NCBI GenBank assembly: GCA_019634615.1
Contig: JAHCAZ010000024.1
Span: 1-61,152, forward strand
DNA length: 61,152 nt
Source: Opitutaceae bacterium
GTDB lineage: Bacteria; Verrucomicrobiota; Verrucomicrobiia; Opitutales; Opitutaceae
Direction of reading: 5' to 3'
The notes under the pieces were generated by a model. The model was not told the DNA's origin. It ran no database searches and saw only the letters and a program-made list of their open reading frames with translations. A program made the translations under genes and the position numbers. This document shows, piece by piece, positions 18,608 through 26,088 of the stretch. The first letter of the stretch is position 1; each line of letters begins with the position of its first letter.

Positions 18608-18844
18608 TCACAGCTTCTTGTGCGAGCCGTCGCAGTTGCACCCGTTGGCCGAGTGCTTGCAGCCGCACCACGCGACGGTCTTTTCCTCGGTGAGGACGAC
18701 CTTCTGCGGGGCGAAACCGGTGCCCTTGTGGGAGCCGTCGCAGAACGGCTGCCCTTTGGACTGCCCGCAGCTGCACCACCAGTAGGTGCCGGGCGCCATT
18801 TTCTGCACGTAGGGGGACTTTTGGGCGATGGTTGGAGTAGGCAT
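18608..18844 (-). CDS. Double CDGSH iron-sulfur protein
   Basis: A 78-residue protein with two CDGSH-type cluster-binding motifs: CSCGQSKGQPFCDGSH in the first half and CGCKHSANGCNCDGSH in the second. Each has the three cysteines and one histidine that hold a [2Fe-2S] cluster in this family. Small bacterial members are soluble and thought to take part in electron transfer or cluster handling. It converges with the toxin gene and is followed upstream by an AT-rich repeat array. No partner is indicated by the context. Confidence 0.88.
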   Translation of the reverse strand: MPTPTIAQKSPYVQKMAPGTYWWCSCGQSKGQPFCDGSHKGTGFAPQKVVLTEEKTVAWCGCKHSANGCNCDGSHKKL

Positions 18845-18858
18845 GGGGGTGGCTGATT

Positions 18859-18972
18859 GGTTATTGGCTATGGCTTATTGCTTATTTCTAGACGACCCAA
18901 CCTTCATGCGAAGGAGGCAGCGGATACGCCTATTCCGGACATAACCAATAAGCGATAAGCAATAAGCCATAT
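18859..18972. repeat. AATAAGC-word inverted repeat
   Basis: Two AT-rich arms, 18859-18886 and 18941-18972, are built of the words AATAAGC and AATAACC and their complements. The arms share TGGCTTATTGCTTA in inverted orientation, but the order of the sub-blocks is swapped between them. The composition stands out strongly from the GC-rich surroundings. It fills most of the gap between the CDGSH gene and yebC, both on the minus strand. It could form a hairpin in the leader of the CDGSH mRNA or the 3' end of the yebC transcript. Confidence 0.6.
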
Positions 18973-18976
18973 CCAG

Positions 18977-19708
18977 TTATTTCACGGCGGCCCAGACGCG
19001 CTGGACGTCGTCGTGGTCCTCGAGGGCCTGGAGGAATTCGCCGACCTCGGCGCGCTGGGTGTCGTCGAGGGTGGGGAAGGTCTTGGCCACGTAGCCGATT
19101 TCCGAGGTGACGACCGACCACCCGTGCTCCTTGAGCCAGGTGGAGACGGCGTGGACGGCGCTGCGCTCGGTGATGAAGCGGGCGCCGGCGCGGCCCTCGG
19201 GGATGTCGTCGTTCTGTTCCGGGGTGAGGACCTCGAAATCGTTGGCGCCGGCCTCGATGGCGGCGGCCTCGAGGTCGCTCGCGGCGTCGGGGTGGTGGGC
19301 CTCGACGAGACCGACGTGCTCGAAGAGGAACTTGTTGCTGCCGGCGTTGCCGAGCACGCCCTTCTTGAAGAGCACGCGCATCTCGGGGGCGGTGCGCTGG
19401 TGGTTGTCGGTGTAAACCTCGACGATGACGGGCACCTTGTGCGGGGCGTAGCCCTCGAAGACCACGTGCTCGAGGGAGGTCTTGTCGCCGCCGATGCCGG
19501 CGCCCTTGTTGATGGCGCGCTCGATCACGTCGCGGGTGACGCTGGCCTTCTTGGCCTTCTCGACGGCGGCAAAGAGGCGCGCGTTGGCGTTCACGTCGCC
19601 GCCGCCGAGCTTGGCGGCGACCGTGATCTCCTTGGTCAGCTTGCCGGCGACCTTGCTCTTCTTCTCGTTAACTATCGCACGCTTGGCGTGCAGCCATTGA
19701 CGTCCCAT
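18977..19708 (-). CDS. YebC/PmpR family transcription or translation regulator
   Basis: This 243-residue protein matches the YebC/TACO1 family from its start MGRQWLHAKRAIVNEKKSK through KLTKEITVAAKLGGGDVNANARL, the GAGIGGDKTSLEHVVFEGYAP stretch and the C-terminal LDDTQRAEVGEFLQALEDHDDVQRVWAAV. Family members have been described as transcription regulators and as factors that help ribosomes translate difficult stretches. The frame is open to 19822, but ATG 19708 gives the family start. It is divergent from the carbonic anhydrase gene, sharing a 96-base promoter region. It is not next to ruvC, its common neighbour in other bacteria. Confidence 0.88.
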   Translation of the reverse strand: MGRQWLHAKRAIVNEKKSKVAGKLTKEITVAAKLGGGDVNANARLFAAVEKAKKASVTRDVIERAINKGAGIGGDKTSLEHVVFEGYAPHKVPVIVEVYTDNHQRTAPEMRVLFKKGVLGNAGSNKFLFEHVGLVEAHHPDAASDLEAAAIEAGANDFEVLTPEQNDDIPEGRAGARFITERSAVHAVSTWLKEHGWSVVTSEIGYVAKTFPTLDDTQRAEVGEFLQALEDHDDVQRVWAAVK

Positions 19709-19804
19709 GTCGCGGAGCTTGCCGGGCGGCCGTTCGCAGGCAATGCGGAATCTCCCGCAACTCCAATCTCGACAATCGTTGCCCTGGCCGGACCATCCCA
19801 CGGC

Positions 19805-20449
19805 ATGAAGGAACTGAGCCACCTGTTTGCCCAGAATCAGGCGTGGGCAAACGCCATTCGGCAGCGCGATCCGGAGTTCTTCCTCAAGCTCTCCCGCCAG
19901 CAGTCACCGGAGTACCTCTGGATCGGCTGCTCGGACAGCCGGGTGCCGGCCAACGAGATCATCGGCCTCCTCCCCGGCGAGGTGTTCGTCCACCGCAACA
20001 TCGCCAACGTCGTCGTCCACACCGATCTCAACTGCCTGTCGGTCATGCAGTACGCCGTGGACGTGCTCAAGGTGCGCCACATCATGGTCGTGGGCCATTA
20101 CGGCTGCGGCGGCGTGCAGGCGGCGCTCCGCTGCACGCGCGTGGGCCTCGCCGACAACTGGCTGCGCCACGTGCAGGACGTGAAGGAGAAGCATCAGGAC
20201 TGCCTATGCCGCCTGGCTGACGAATCCGCCCAGAGCGCGCGGCTGTGTGAGCTCAATGTCGTGGAGCAGGTATCGAATGTCTGCCAGACCTCGATCCTCC
20301 TCGACGCTTGGACCCGCGGTCAGAAGGTCACCGTCCACGGCTGGATCTACGGTCTCACCGATGGTCGCCTGCGCGATCTCGGGTTGATGGCCTCAAGCGC
20401 CGAGGAGGCCAAGGAAAAATACCGGGCTGCCGTCGCCGCCTTGGGTTGA
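19805..20449 (+). CDS. can: Beta-class carbonic anhydrase
   Basis: This 214-residue zinc enzyme interconverts CO2 and bicarbonate in the cytoplasm. The beta-class zinc ligands are plain: Cys42 and Asp44 in IGCSDSRVPAN, and His98 and Cys101 in VVGHYGCGGVQ. These residue numbers are the same as in the E. coli Can enzyme. The length fits the family (about 220). The ATG at 19805 gives MKELSHLFAQNQAWA; a much longer upstream open frame is antisense to yebC and was discarded. It is divergent from yebC and converges with efp across a REPIN-like element. Bicarbonate supply for fatty acid and nucleotide synthesis is the usual role. Confidence 0.93.
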   Translation: MKELSHLFAQNQAWANAIRQRDPEFFLKLSRQQSPEYLWIGCSDSRVPANEIIGLLPGEVFVHRNIANVVVHTDLNCLSVMQYAVDVLKVRHIMVVGHYGCGGVQAALRCTRVGLADNWLRHVQDVKEKHQDCLCRLADESAQSARLCELNVVEQVSNVCQTSILLDAWTRGQKVTVHGWIYGLTDGRLRDLGLMASSAEEAKEKYRAAVAALG

Positions 20450-20457
20450 GTTGGCGG

Positions 20458-20537
20458 GTAGGGGCGCACCTCGAGTGCGCCCTCGGGCGTCATCCGCGCC
20501 GGCACACGAAAAGGGCGCACACGAGGTGCGCCCCTAC
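20458..20537. repeat. REPIN-like inverted repeat, family B copy 1
   Basis: An 80-bp element with a GTAG left end and CTAC right end. Each arm is itself a hairpin: GGGCGCAC-n5-GTGCGCCC on both sides. The middle contains GGGCGTCATCCGCG. The same ends, hairpins and middle recur at 32268-32345, so this is a repeated family. Two head-to-head REP hairpins with a GTAG foot are the form of a REPIN. It lies between the convergent can and efp genes, where it could also act as a bidirectional terminator. Confidence 0.8.
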
Positions 20538-20580
20538 AGGAAACCATCCGGCAGATGCCAAGGCCGGATTCTTGCGCCGC

Positions 20581-21138
20581 TCAGTTACGACCGAGGTAGC
20601 TGCCGTCGATCGTGCTGACCTTGATGATCTCGCCTTCCTTGATGAAGAGCGGGACCTGCACGACGAGGCCGGTCTCGAGCTTGGCGGGCTTCTGGACGTT
20701 GCTGGCGGTGTCGCCCTTCACGCCATCGGCGGACTCGACGACCTTCAGCGCGACGGTCGAGGGGAGATCCACCGACAGCGGACGCTCGTCCACGAATAGC
20801 ACGTCCACCTTGCCGCCGGCGGTGAGATAGTTGACCACGTCGCCCAGCGTCTGGGCCGACAGCTCGATCTGCTCGAAGGACTCAGGGTCCATGAACGCGT
20901 ACGTGTCGCGGTCGGCGTAGCTGAACTCCAGCGTCTTGCGCTCGGTCGGGAGGACCTCGATCGTGTCGGTCGAGGCGAAGCGCTGGTCGAGCGCCTTGCC
21001 GTAGCGGAGGTTGCGCATCTTGATCTGGACGAAGGCGCGGAGGTTGCCGGGCGTGCGGTGCTGGGTCTCCATGACGAGGTGCGGCTCGCCGTTGAATTTG
21101 ATCACTTGGCCTCGGCGGATGTCGTTGGCTGCGGGCAT
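20581..21138 (-). CDS. efp: Elongation factor P
   Basis: This 185-residue translation factor helps ribosomes through polyproline stretches. The N-terminal KOW-like domain starts MPAANDIRRGQVIKFNGEPHLV and the C-terminal OB domains end KVSTIDGSYLGRN, as in the family. The loop that reaches the peptidyl-transferase centre reads HRTPGNLRAF. The tip residue, Lys34 in E. coli, is Asn32 here, so neither lysylation (EpmAB) nor arginine rhamnosylation (EarP) at that site can apply. The frame is open upstream to 21768 but ATG 21138 is the family start. It is divergent from lpxC-fabZ with a 136-base gap. The unusual tip suggests an unmodified or differently modified factor. Confidence 0.93.
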   Translation of the reverse strand: MPAANDIRRGQVIKFNGEPHLVMETQHRTPGNLRAFVQIKMRNLRYGKALDQRFASTDTIEVLPTERKTLEFSYADRDTYAFMDPESFEQIELSAQTLGDVVNYLTAGGKVDVLFVDERPLSVDLPSTVALKVVESADGVKGDTASNVQKPAKLETGLVVQVPLFIKEGEIIKVSTIDGSYLGRN

Positions 21139-21274
21139 GACGATGGTGCTTTCTGGGTGTTGTTGACTGTTAAAAGGGTGTTGGAGTAAGCGGCTGGCGA
21201 TACCGCTGTCAAGGCCCGGTCCATCTCGGGGCTTGCCCTCGGGGCCGGCCGGTTCTGAATCTGGGCGCAACCCT

Positions 21275-22612
21275 ATGAAACAACGTACTCTGGCGCGCGA
21301 GGTCTCCATCCAGGGCAGCGCGCTGCACACCGGGGAGGCGGTCACCCTGACCATGAAGCCCGCCCCGGCGGACCACGGCATCGTCTTCAAGCGCATTGAC
21401 CTGAGCGGCTCGCCCGAGCTGCGGCCGCGGGTCGACCAGATCACCGACCTCGTCCGGGCCACCACGATCCAGAACGGCCACGCCAAGATCCACACGGTCG
21501 AGCACGTCCTCAGCGCCCTCCACGGCTGCGGGGTGGACAACGTCCTGATCGAGATGAACGCCTCCGAGCCCCCCATCATGGACGGATCGGCCAAGCCGTA
21601 CGTGAACATGATCCTCCAAGGCGAGCCCGTGGAGCAGGACAAGGACCGCGAGTACTTCACCCTCGACGCCCCGGTCTCGGTCACCCGCGGCGATTCCTCC
21701 ATCATCGCGCTGCCCTGCGACGAGCTGAAGATCTCCTGCACCTCCGCCGACAACCGCGGCATCCACACGCAGCACCTGTCGCTGTCGATCGACCCCGACG
21801 TCTACATGACGCAGGTCGCGGCCGCCCGCACGTTCACGATCTACGAGGACATCGAGGAGCTCCTGAAGCTCGGCAAGATCAAGGGCGGCTCGCTCGACTG
21901 CGCCGTCGTCATCAAGGGCGACAAGATCATCTCCAAGGAGCCGCTGCGCTTCAAAGACGAGTTCGTCCGCCACAAGATCCTCGACATCATCGGCGACGTC
22001 CTCCTCCTCGGCCTCCCGCTCAAGGCGCACATCATCGCCACGCGCCCCGGCCACGCGATCAACGCCGAGCTGACGAAGATCCTCTTCGAGAAGCTGCAGG
22101 AGAAGAAGAAAGGCCCGAAGAAAAAAGCCGCCACCCCCGCCGCCAAGACCCCGCAGCCCGGCGAGACCTCCCTCGACATCAAGCGCGTGCTCGAGATGCT
22201 CCCGCACCGCTACCCGTTTTTGATGATCGACCGGGTACTGGAGTTCATCGGCGACACCGAGCTCGTCGCGATCAAGAACGTCACCATCAACGAGCCCTAC
22301 TTCCAGGGCCACTACCCGGGCGAGCCCGTCATGCCCGGCGTCCTCCAGATCGAGGCGATGGCCCAGGCTTCCGGCATTCTACTCCTTCGCAACGCCAACA
22401 CCGACGGCAAGACCGCCCTGTTCATGAGCGCCGACAAGGTGAAATTCCGCCGCGCCGTGCGCCCGGGCGACCAGCTCGTGATCAACGCCAAGCTCACCAA
22501 GAGCCGCGGCGGCAAGATCGGCGTCGCCGAGGCCACCTGCACCGTCGGCGGCAACGTCGTCTCCTCCGCCGAGCTGATGTTCGGCTTCGTCGACATCGAG
22601 GCCGCGCCCTGA
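21275..22612 (+). CDS. lpxC-fabZ: Fused LpxC deacetylase / FabZ dehydratase
   Basis: A 445-residue fusion. Residues 1 to ~285 are UDP-3-O-acyl-N-acetylglucosamine deacetylase, the committed step of lipid A synthesis; Glu76-His77 ([10 protein letters not shown]), His233/Asp237 (HKILDIIGD) and His260 ([10 protein letters not shown]) match the zinc and catalytic residues. A basic Lys/Ala/Pro linker (~275-300) leads to FabZ, the 3-hydroxyacyl-ACP dehydratase, with His346 in [11 protein letters not shown] and Glu360 in QIEAMAQ. Such fusions are known from Bacteroidota, Chlamydiota and Verrucomicrobiota. The ATG at 21275 ([10 protein letters not shown]) is the family start. lpxA follows after four bases. 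Joining the two activities links lipid A and fatty acid supply, which compete for the same hydroxyacyl-ACP. Confidence 0.95.
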   Translation: MKQRTLAREVSIQGSALHTGEAVTLTMKPAPADHGIVFKRIDLSGSPELRPRVDQITDLVRATTIQNGHAKIHTVEHVLSALHGCGVDNVLIEMNASEPPIMDGSAKPYVNMILQGEPVEQDKDREYFTLDAPVSVTRGDSSIIALPCDELKISCTSADNRGIHTQHLSLSIDPDVYMTQVAAARTFTIYEDIEELLKLGKIKGGSLDCAVVIKGDKIISKEPLRFKDEFVRHKILDIIGDVLLLGLPLKAHIIATRPGHAINAELTKILFEKLQEKKKGPKKKAATPAAKTPQPGETSLDIKRVLEMLPHRYPFLMIDRVLEFIGDTELVAIKNVTINEPYFQGHYPGEPVMPGVLQIEAMAQASGILLLRNANTDGKTALFMSADKVKFRRAVRPGDQLVINAKLTKSRGGKIGVAEATCTVGGNVVSSAELMFGFVDIEAAP

Positions 22613-22616
22613 GGCC

Positions 22617-23405
22617 ATGGCCGCCCGCATCCATCCTTCCGCCGTCGTCGAGCCCGGGGCCCAGCTCGGGGTCGACGTCGAGGTGGGGCCGTTTGCCTAC
22701 GTGGGCGCCGGCGTGAGTCTGGGCGACCGCACCCGCCTGCACCACCACGCCTCGGTCGAGGGCTTCACGAGCCTCGGCGCGGGTTGCGAGGTGTTCCCGT
22801 ACGCCTGCATCGGCGGCAAGACCCAGGACCTGAAGTACAAGGGCGGCCGCCCCGGCCTGCGCGTCGGCGACCGCAACGTGTTCCGCGAGTATGTCACGAT
22901 CCACGCGGCCACGTTCGACGGCGAGTTCACCGTCCTCGGCTCCGACAACACCGTCCTCGCCTACAGCCACATCGCGCACGACTGCGTGCTCGGCAGCCAC
23001 ATCGTGATGAGCAACGCCGTCTCGATGGCCGGCCACGTCACGGTCGAGGACCACGTCGTCATCGGCGGCGCCGCCGGCATCCACCAGTTCTGCCGCATCG
23101 GCGCCCACGCGATGCTCTCCGCCATGGCCAAGCTCGTGCAGGACCTGCCGCCGTACTTCATCGCCGACGGCACCCCGGCCGAGGTCCGCGCCCTCAACAA
23201 GGTCGGCCTCGAGCGCCGCGGGTTCACGCCCGAGCAGATGGACCGCGTGAAGCTGATCTTCCGCATCCTCTACCGCGACGGTCTCAACCGCACCCAGGCG
23301 CTCGAGAAGCTCGCCGCGCACCCGCAGGCCGACAGCGCCGAGATCAAGCGCGTCCTCACGTTTGCCCAGACGAGCGAACGCGGCCTCGCCCCCGGCGCCA
23401 GCTGA
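22617..23405 (+). CDS. lpxA: UDP-N-acetylglucosamine O-acyltransferase
   Basis: This 262-residue trimeric left-handed beta-helix enzyme transfers a 3-hydroxyacyl chain from ACP to UDP-GlcNAc, the first step of lipid A synthesis. Hexapeptide repeats run from IHPSAVVEPGAQLGVDVEVGP onward. The catalytic-loop region SHIAHDCVLGSH includes the histidine equivalent to E. coli His125, and the helical tail starts near GLERRGFTPEQM. The length matches the family (262 in E. coli). It starts four bases after lpxC-fabZ and is surely co-transcribed. A hairpin at 23411-23430 closes the unit. LpxD and LpxB are not in the window. Confidence 0.95.
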   Translation: MAARIHPSAVVEPGAQLGVDVEVGPFAYVGAGVSLGDRTRLHHHASVEGFTSLGAGCEVFPYACIGGKTQDLKYKGGRPGLRVGDRNVFREYVTIHAATFDGEFTVLGSDNTVLAYSHIAHDCVLGSHIVMSNAVSMAGHVTVEDHVVIGGAAGIHQFCRIGAHAMLSAMAKLVQDLPPYFIADGTPAEVRALNKVGLERRGFTPEQMDRVKLIFRILYRDGLNRTQALEKLAAHPQADSAEIKRVLTFAQTSERGLAPGAS

Positions 23406-23410
23406 GAGGG

Positions 23411-23430
23411 AAGGGCGTTCTTTCGCCCTT
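23411..23430 (+). terminator. Hairpin after lpxA
   Basis: AAGGGCG and CGCCCTT form a perfect 7-bp stem around a 6-base loop, six bases after the lpxA stop. No run of T follows, so intrinsic termination is plausible but not certain; it could instead stabilise the 3' end. Confidence 0.5.
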
Positions 23431-23471
23431 GGCCACATATACTCCTTCGACGTTTCCCACGTCATTCCCCT

Positions 23472-24815
23472 ATGCACGCAACCTTTCGGCCCGGACTGAC
23501 GCGCCTGCTGTCGGTCGTCGCCCTCATGACCAGTCTCACCGCCACCGCCGAAACCACCGCGGCTGCGCCGTTCCTGCTCTCCGCCGAGGGCAGCGGCCGG
23601 GCCACGGCCTACCTCGAGTCGGGCAAGATCATCACGTACCAAGGCAAGACCCACGTCGCGTGGCTCGACACGCCGGCCGAGGGCTTCCGCATCCGCGTCC
23701 GCACCCTCGACCACGCCACCGGCCAGTGGTCGCCCGCGTACACCATCGGCGAGGCGGCCGACAACCACGGCGGTCCCGCCCTCGCGGTCGACGCTGAGGG
23801 TTACCTGCACGTCGTCTACTATTCGCATCACCACCCCTTCCGCTATCACCGGTCGCTGCGACCCAACGACGCCTCGGCGTGGGGCCCGATGGAGGAGTTT
23901 GGCATCCACCTCACGTATCCGACGCTGCTTTGCGCATCCGACGGCACCCTCATCCTCACGGCCCGGCGCAGCTATGACGACAAGCCCTGGGAACTCGAAA
24001 CGTGGACCAAGGCTCCGGGCGCCTCGTGGACGCAACAGGTTCCGGTGCTGCGCAGTCGTTATCCGGGCTACGTCCAGTTCGCCGCGTCGATGGCCTGGGC
24101 GCCCGACCATCAGCGGTTGTTCCTCTCATTCCGCATCTACGAGATGCCCGGGTACGATAACAAGAACACCGACGCGATCACCCGGGTCGGCTGCATCACG
24201 AGTCCCGATGCCGGCCGGACGTGGACGAAGCTCGACGGCACCCCGCTCGCCCTGCCGGCCACGATCGACACGCTCGACGCCATCGTCACCTGCGACTCGC
24301 GCGAGGGCCGCATCGCCGACACCGGTTCGATGACAGTGAGCCCCGACGGCACGCCGTTCGTGACCTACAGCATCCGCACGCAGGAGGCATCCGCGGCCTA
24401 CCTCGCGTCGCCCCTCCCGGGTGGCAAAGGCTGGCGGCACCTCGAGCTGAACCGCTTCCTGCCAGCCGACATGCGCAACCAGGCGATGATCATGCAGGGT
24501 GGCGTCGTCTTCAACCGCGCCGGTCAGCCCATCGTGGTTTGCACGGTGCTGGACTTCGCTTTCGGCGAGGAGTCGTGGGGACACCCGAGCAGCACCCTCG
24601 TGCAGTTCAACTCCGCCGACGGCGGCCGCACCTTCAACGCCAAGCGCCTCACCGAGCCTGACCGGCAGACGCCCCGTTGGCTGCCGAATCTCGAGAAACC
24701 CGGCGGCTGCAACGAGATCCCGGCCCACCCCGGAATGATTTACACCGAGGGCGGCGCGGGCGCCGGGCTCGGCGACATCCTGCGCAACCGAGTCTGGTGG
24801 CGGACGCTGGAGTGA
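23472..24815 (+). CDS. Exported BNR-repeat (BNR_4) protein, candidate uronate lyase
   Basis: A 447-residue protein with a signal peptide (hydrophobic residues ~10-27 ending TATAE) and a seven-bladed-propeller-like body. The segment DNHGGPALAVDAEGYLHVVYYSHHHPFRYHRS (about residues 97-128) is characteristic of the BNR_4 family, which includes ulvan lyases of PL24/PL25 type; the histidines here are candidate catalytic residues. Other blade motifs are SPDAGRTWTKLDG and SADGGRTFNAKRL. It would act in the periplasm or outside the cell on uronic-acid glycans, upstream in logic of the cytoplasmic heparinase-like enzymes, but it is not next to them. A sialidase-like or non-enzymatic role is possible. 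Confidence 0.7.
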   Translation: MHATFRPGLTRLLSVVALMTSLTATAETTAAAPFLLSAEGSGRATAYLESGKIITYQGKTHVAWLDTPAEGFRIRVRTLDHATGQWSPAYTIGEAADNHGGPALAVDAEGYLHVVYYSHHHPFRYHRSLRPNDASAWGPMEEFGIHLTYPTLLCASDGTLILTARRSYDDKPWELETWTKAPGASWTQQVPVLRSRYPGYVQFAASMAWAPDHQRLFLSFRIYEMPGYDNKNTDAITRVGCITSPDAGRTWTKLDGTPLALPATIDTLDAIVTCDSREGRIADTGSMTVSPDGTPFVTYSIRTQEASAAYLASPLPGGKGWRHLELNRFLPADMRNQAMIMQGGVVFNRAGQPIVVCTVLDFAFGEESWGHPSSTLVQFNSADGGRTFNAKRLTEPDRQTPRWLPNLEKPGGCNEIPAHPGMIYTEGGAGAGLGDILRNRVWWRTLE

Positions 24816-24898
24816 CCGGGCCGGGACCGGTGTAATACGTTACAACCCGGTGACATTGCGCCGCTTGGCCCGGGGGCGGCTTGATCCCTCCCGGGATA

Positions 24899-24930
24899 TC
24901 GGCAATGTCATACAAAGGCGGCATTGCCGA
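24899..24930 (+). promoter_or_regulatory. Hairpin in the polyphosphate kinase leader
   Basis: TCGGCAATG (24899-24907) pairs perfectly with CATTGCCGA (24922-24930) around a 14-base loop, ten bases before the start of the PPK2 gene. It could shield or present the ribosome-binding region, or be an operator. Only the palindrome itself is seen. Confidence 0.35.
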
Positions 24931-24939
24931 CCTTCCACC

Positions 24940-25926
24940 ATGTCCACCAATCCCCCTTTCGATCCCGAGACCACCTCCGCCACCCCGACCGCGTCGCCGT
25001 CCGCCTCCGCCGCCGCCCAGGAAGCGCAACTGATGCGGCGCGTGCACCGCGAGCTCATCGACGACTACGACGAGGAGCTCGAGATGGAGCGCGAGGATTG
25101 GGAGCGCCACGACCCGGACTTCCCCGATCGGAAGCTCGAGCAGCACGCGGACCGCGCGGAGCGCAACCACTACTTCAAGGAACTCTTCCGGCTCCAGGGC
25201 GAGCTGGTGAAGATGCACGACTGGATCGTCGCGACCGGCCACCGCCTCGTGATCGTGTTCGAGGGCCGCGACGCCGCCGGCAAGGGCGGCGTCATCAAGC
25301 GCATCACCCAGCGCCTCAACCCGCGCGTCGCCCGCGTCGCCGCTCTGCCGGCCCCGACCGACCGCGAGAAGACGCAGTGGTATTTCCAGCGCTACGTCGC
25401 CCACCTGCCGGCCGCCGGCGAGATGGTGCTCTTCGACCGCAGCTGGTACAACCGCGCCGGCGTCGAGCGCGTCATGGGCTTCTGCACCGACGAGCAGTAC
25501 GAGGAGTTCTTCCGCTCCGTGCCCGAGTTCGAGAAGATGCTCGTGCGCTCCGGCATCCAGCTCATCAAGTACTGGTTCTCGATCTCCGACGAGGAGCAGG
25601 AGTTCCGGTTCCGCTGCCGCATCAACGATCCCCTCAAGCAGTGGAAGCTGAGCCCCATGGACCTCGAGTCCCGCAAGCGCTGGGAGGCCTACACCAAGGC
25701 CAAGGAGATCATGCTCCAGCGCACGCACATCCCCGAGGCCCCGTGGTGGGTCGTGCCGGGCGTCAACAAGAAGAAGGCCCGCCTCAACTGCATCCACCAC
25801 CTGCTGAGCCAGGTGAAATACAGCGAGGTCAAGCACCCCACCATCCGCCTGCCGAAGCGCGTCTATCATCCGGACTACACCCGCGCGCCAATTCCGGAGG
25901 AGATCTTTATCCCGGAGGTTTACTAG
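24940..25926 (+). CDS. ppk2: Polyphosphate kinase 2 family protein
   Basis: This 328-residue enzyme phosphorylates nucleoside di- or monophosphates with polyphosphate. Walker A is GRDAAGKGG with Lys115, and the lid/Walker B segment is FDRSWYNRAGVERVMGF. Downstream motifs include IKYWFSISDEEQEFRFRCRINDPLKQWKLSPMD and PWWVVPGVNKKKARLNCIHHLL, all typical of PPK2. The acidic stretch DDYDEELEMEREDWERH in the N-terminal part is common in class I members that favour diphosphates. The ATG at 24940 gives MSTNPPFDPETT; an in-frame start at 24850 would lie before the leader hairpin. It is monocistronic. Nucleotide preference cannot be settled by eye. Confidence 0.92.
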   Translation: MSTNPPFDPETTSATPTASPSASAAAQEAQLMRRVHRELIDDYDEELEMEREDWERHDPDFPDRKLEQHADRAERNHYFKELFRLQGELVKMHDWIVATGHRLVIVFEGRDAAGKGGVIKRITQRLNPRVARVAALPAPTDREKTQWYFQRYVAHLPAAGEMVLFDRSWYNRAGVERVMGFCTDEQYEEFFRSVPEFEKMLVRSGIQLIKYWFSISDEEQEFRFRCRINDPLKQWKLSPMDLESRKRWEAYTKAKEIMLQRTHIPEAPWWVVPGVNKKKARLNCIHHLLSQVKYSEVKHPTIRLPKRVYHPDYTRAPIPEEIFIPEVY

Positions 25927-25940
25927 GCCCGCGCCAGCGG

Positions 25941-26086
25941 GCCAATCGTTCTCTTTCTCGTTCTCGCCCTCGATTGGCTAGCGTTAATCGTCGCGAACGA
26001 GAACGATTACGAGAACGAGTACGAGGCTGTTGGTTGGGGCGCCGGACCCCTGACGAAAGAGAACGATAAAGGGGAAAGAGAAAGAG
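25941..26086. repeat. CGAGAACGA-word array with inverted arms
   Basis: The gap after ppk2 holds repeated words of the form CGAGAACGA and their complement TCGTTCTCG. GCCAATCG (25941-25948) and CGATTGGC (25971-25978) form a perfect 8-bp inverted pair around the first block. A second block runs 25994-26025 and a third, degenerate, 26054-26086. The layout matches the other word arrays in this window. It separates the convergent ppk2 and permease genes. Confidence 0.55.
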
Positions 26087-26088
26087 TC

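Noticed and set aside
19013..19804. Open frame extending the carbonic anhydrase by 264 residues
   Set aside because: The extension is antisense to yebC and has the biased composition of a shadow frame; ATG 19805 gives zinc-ligand numbering equal to E. coli Can.
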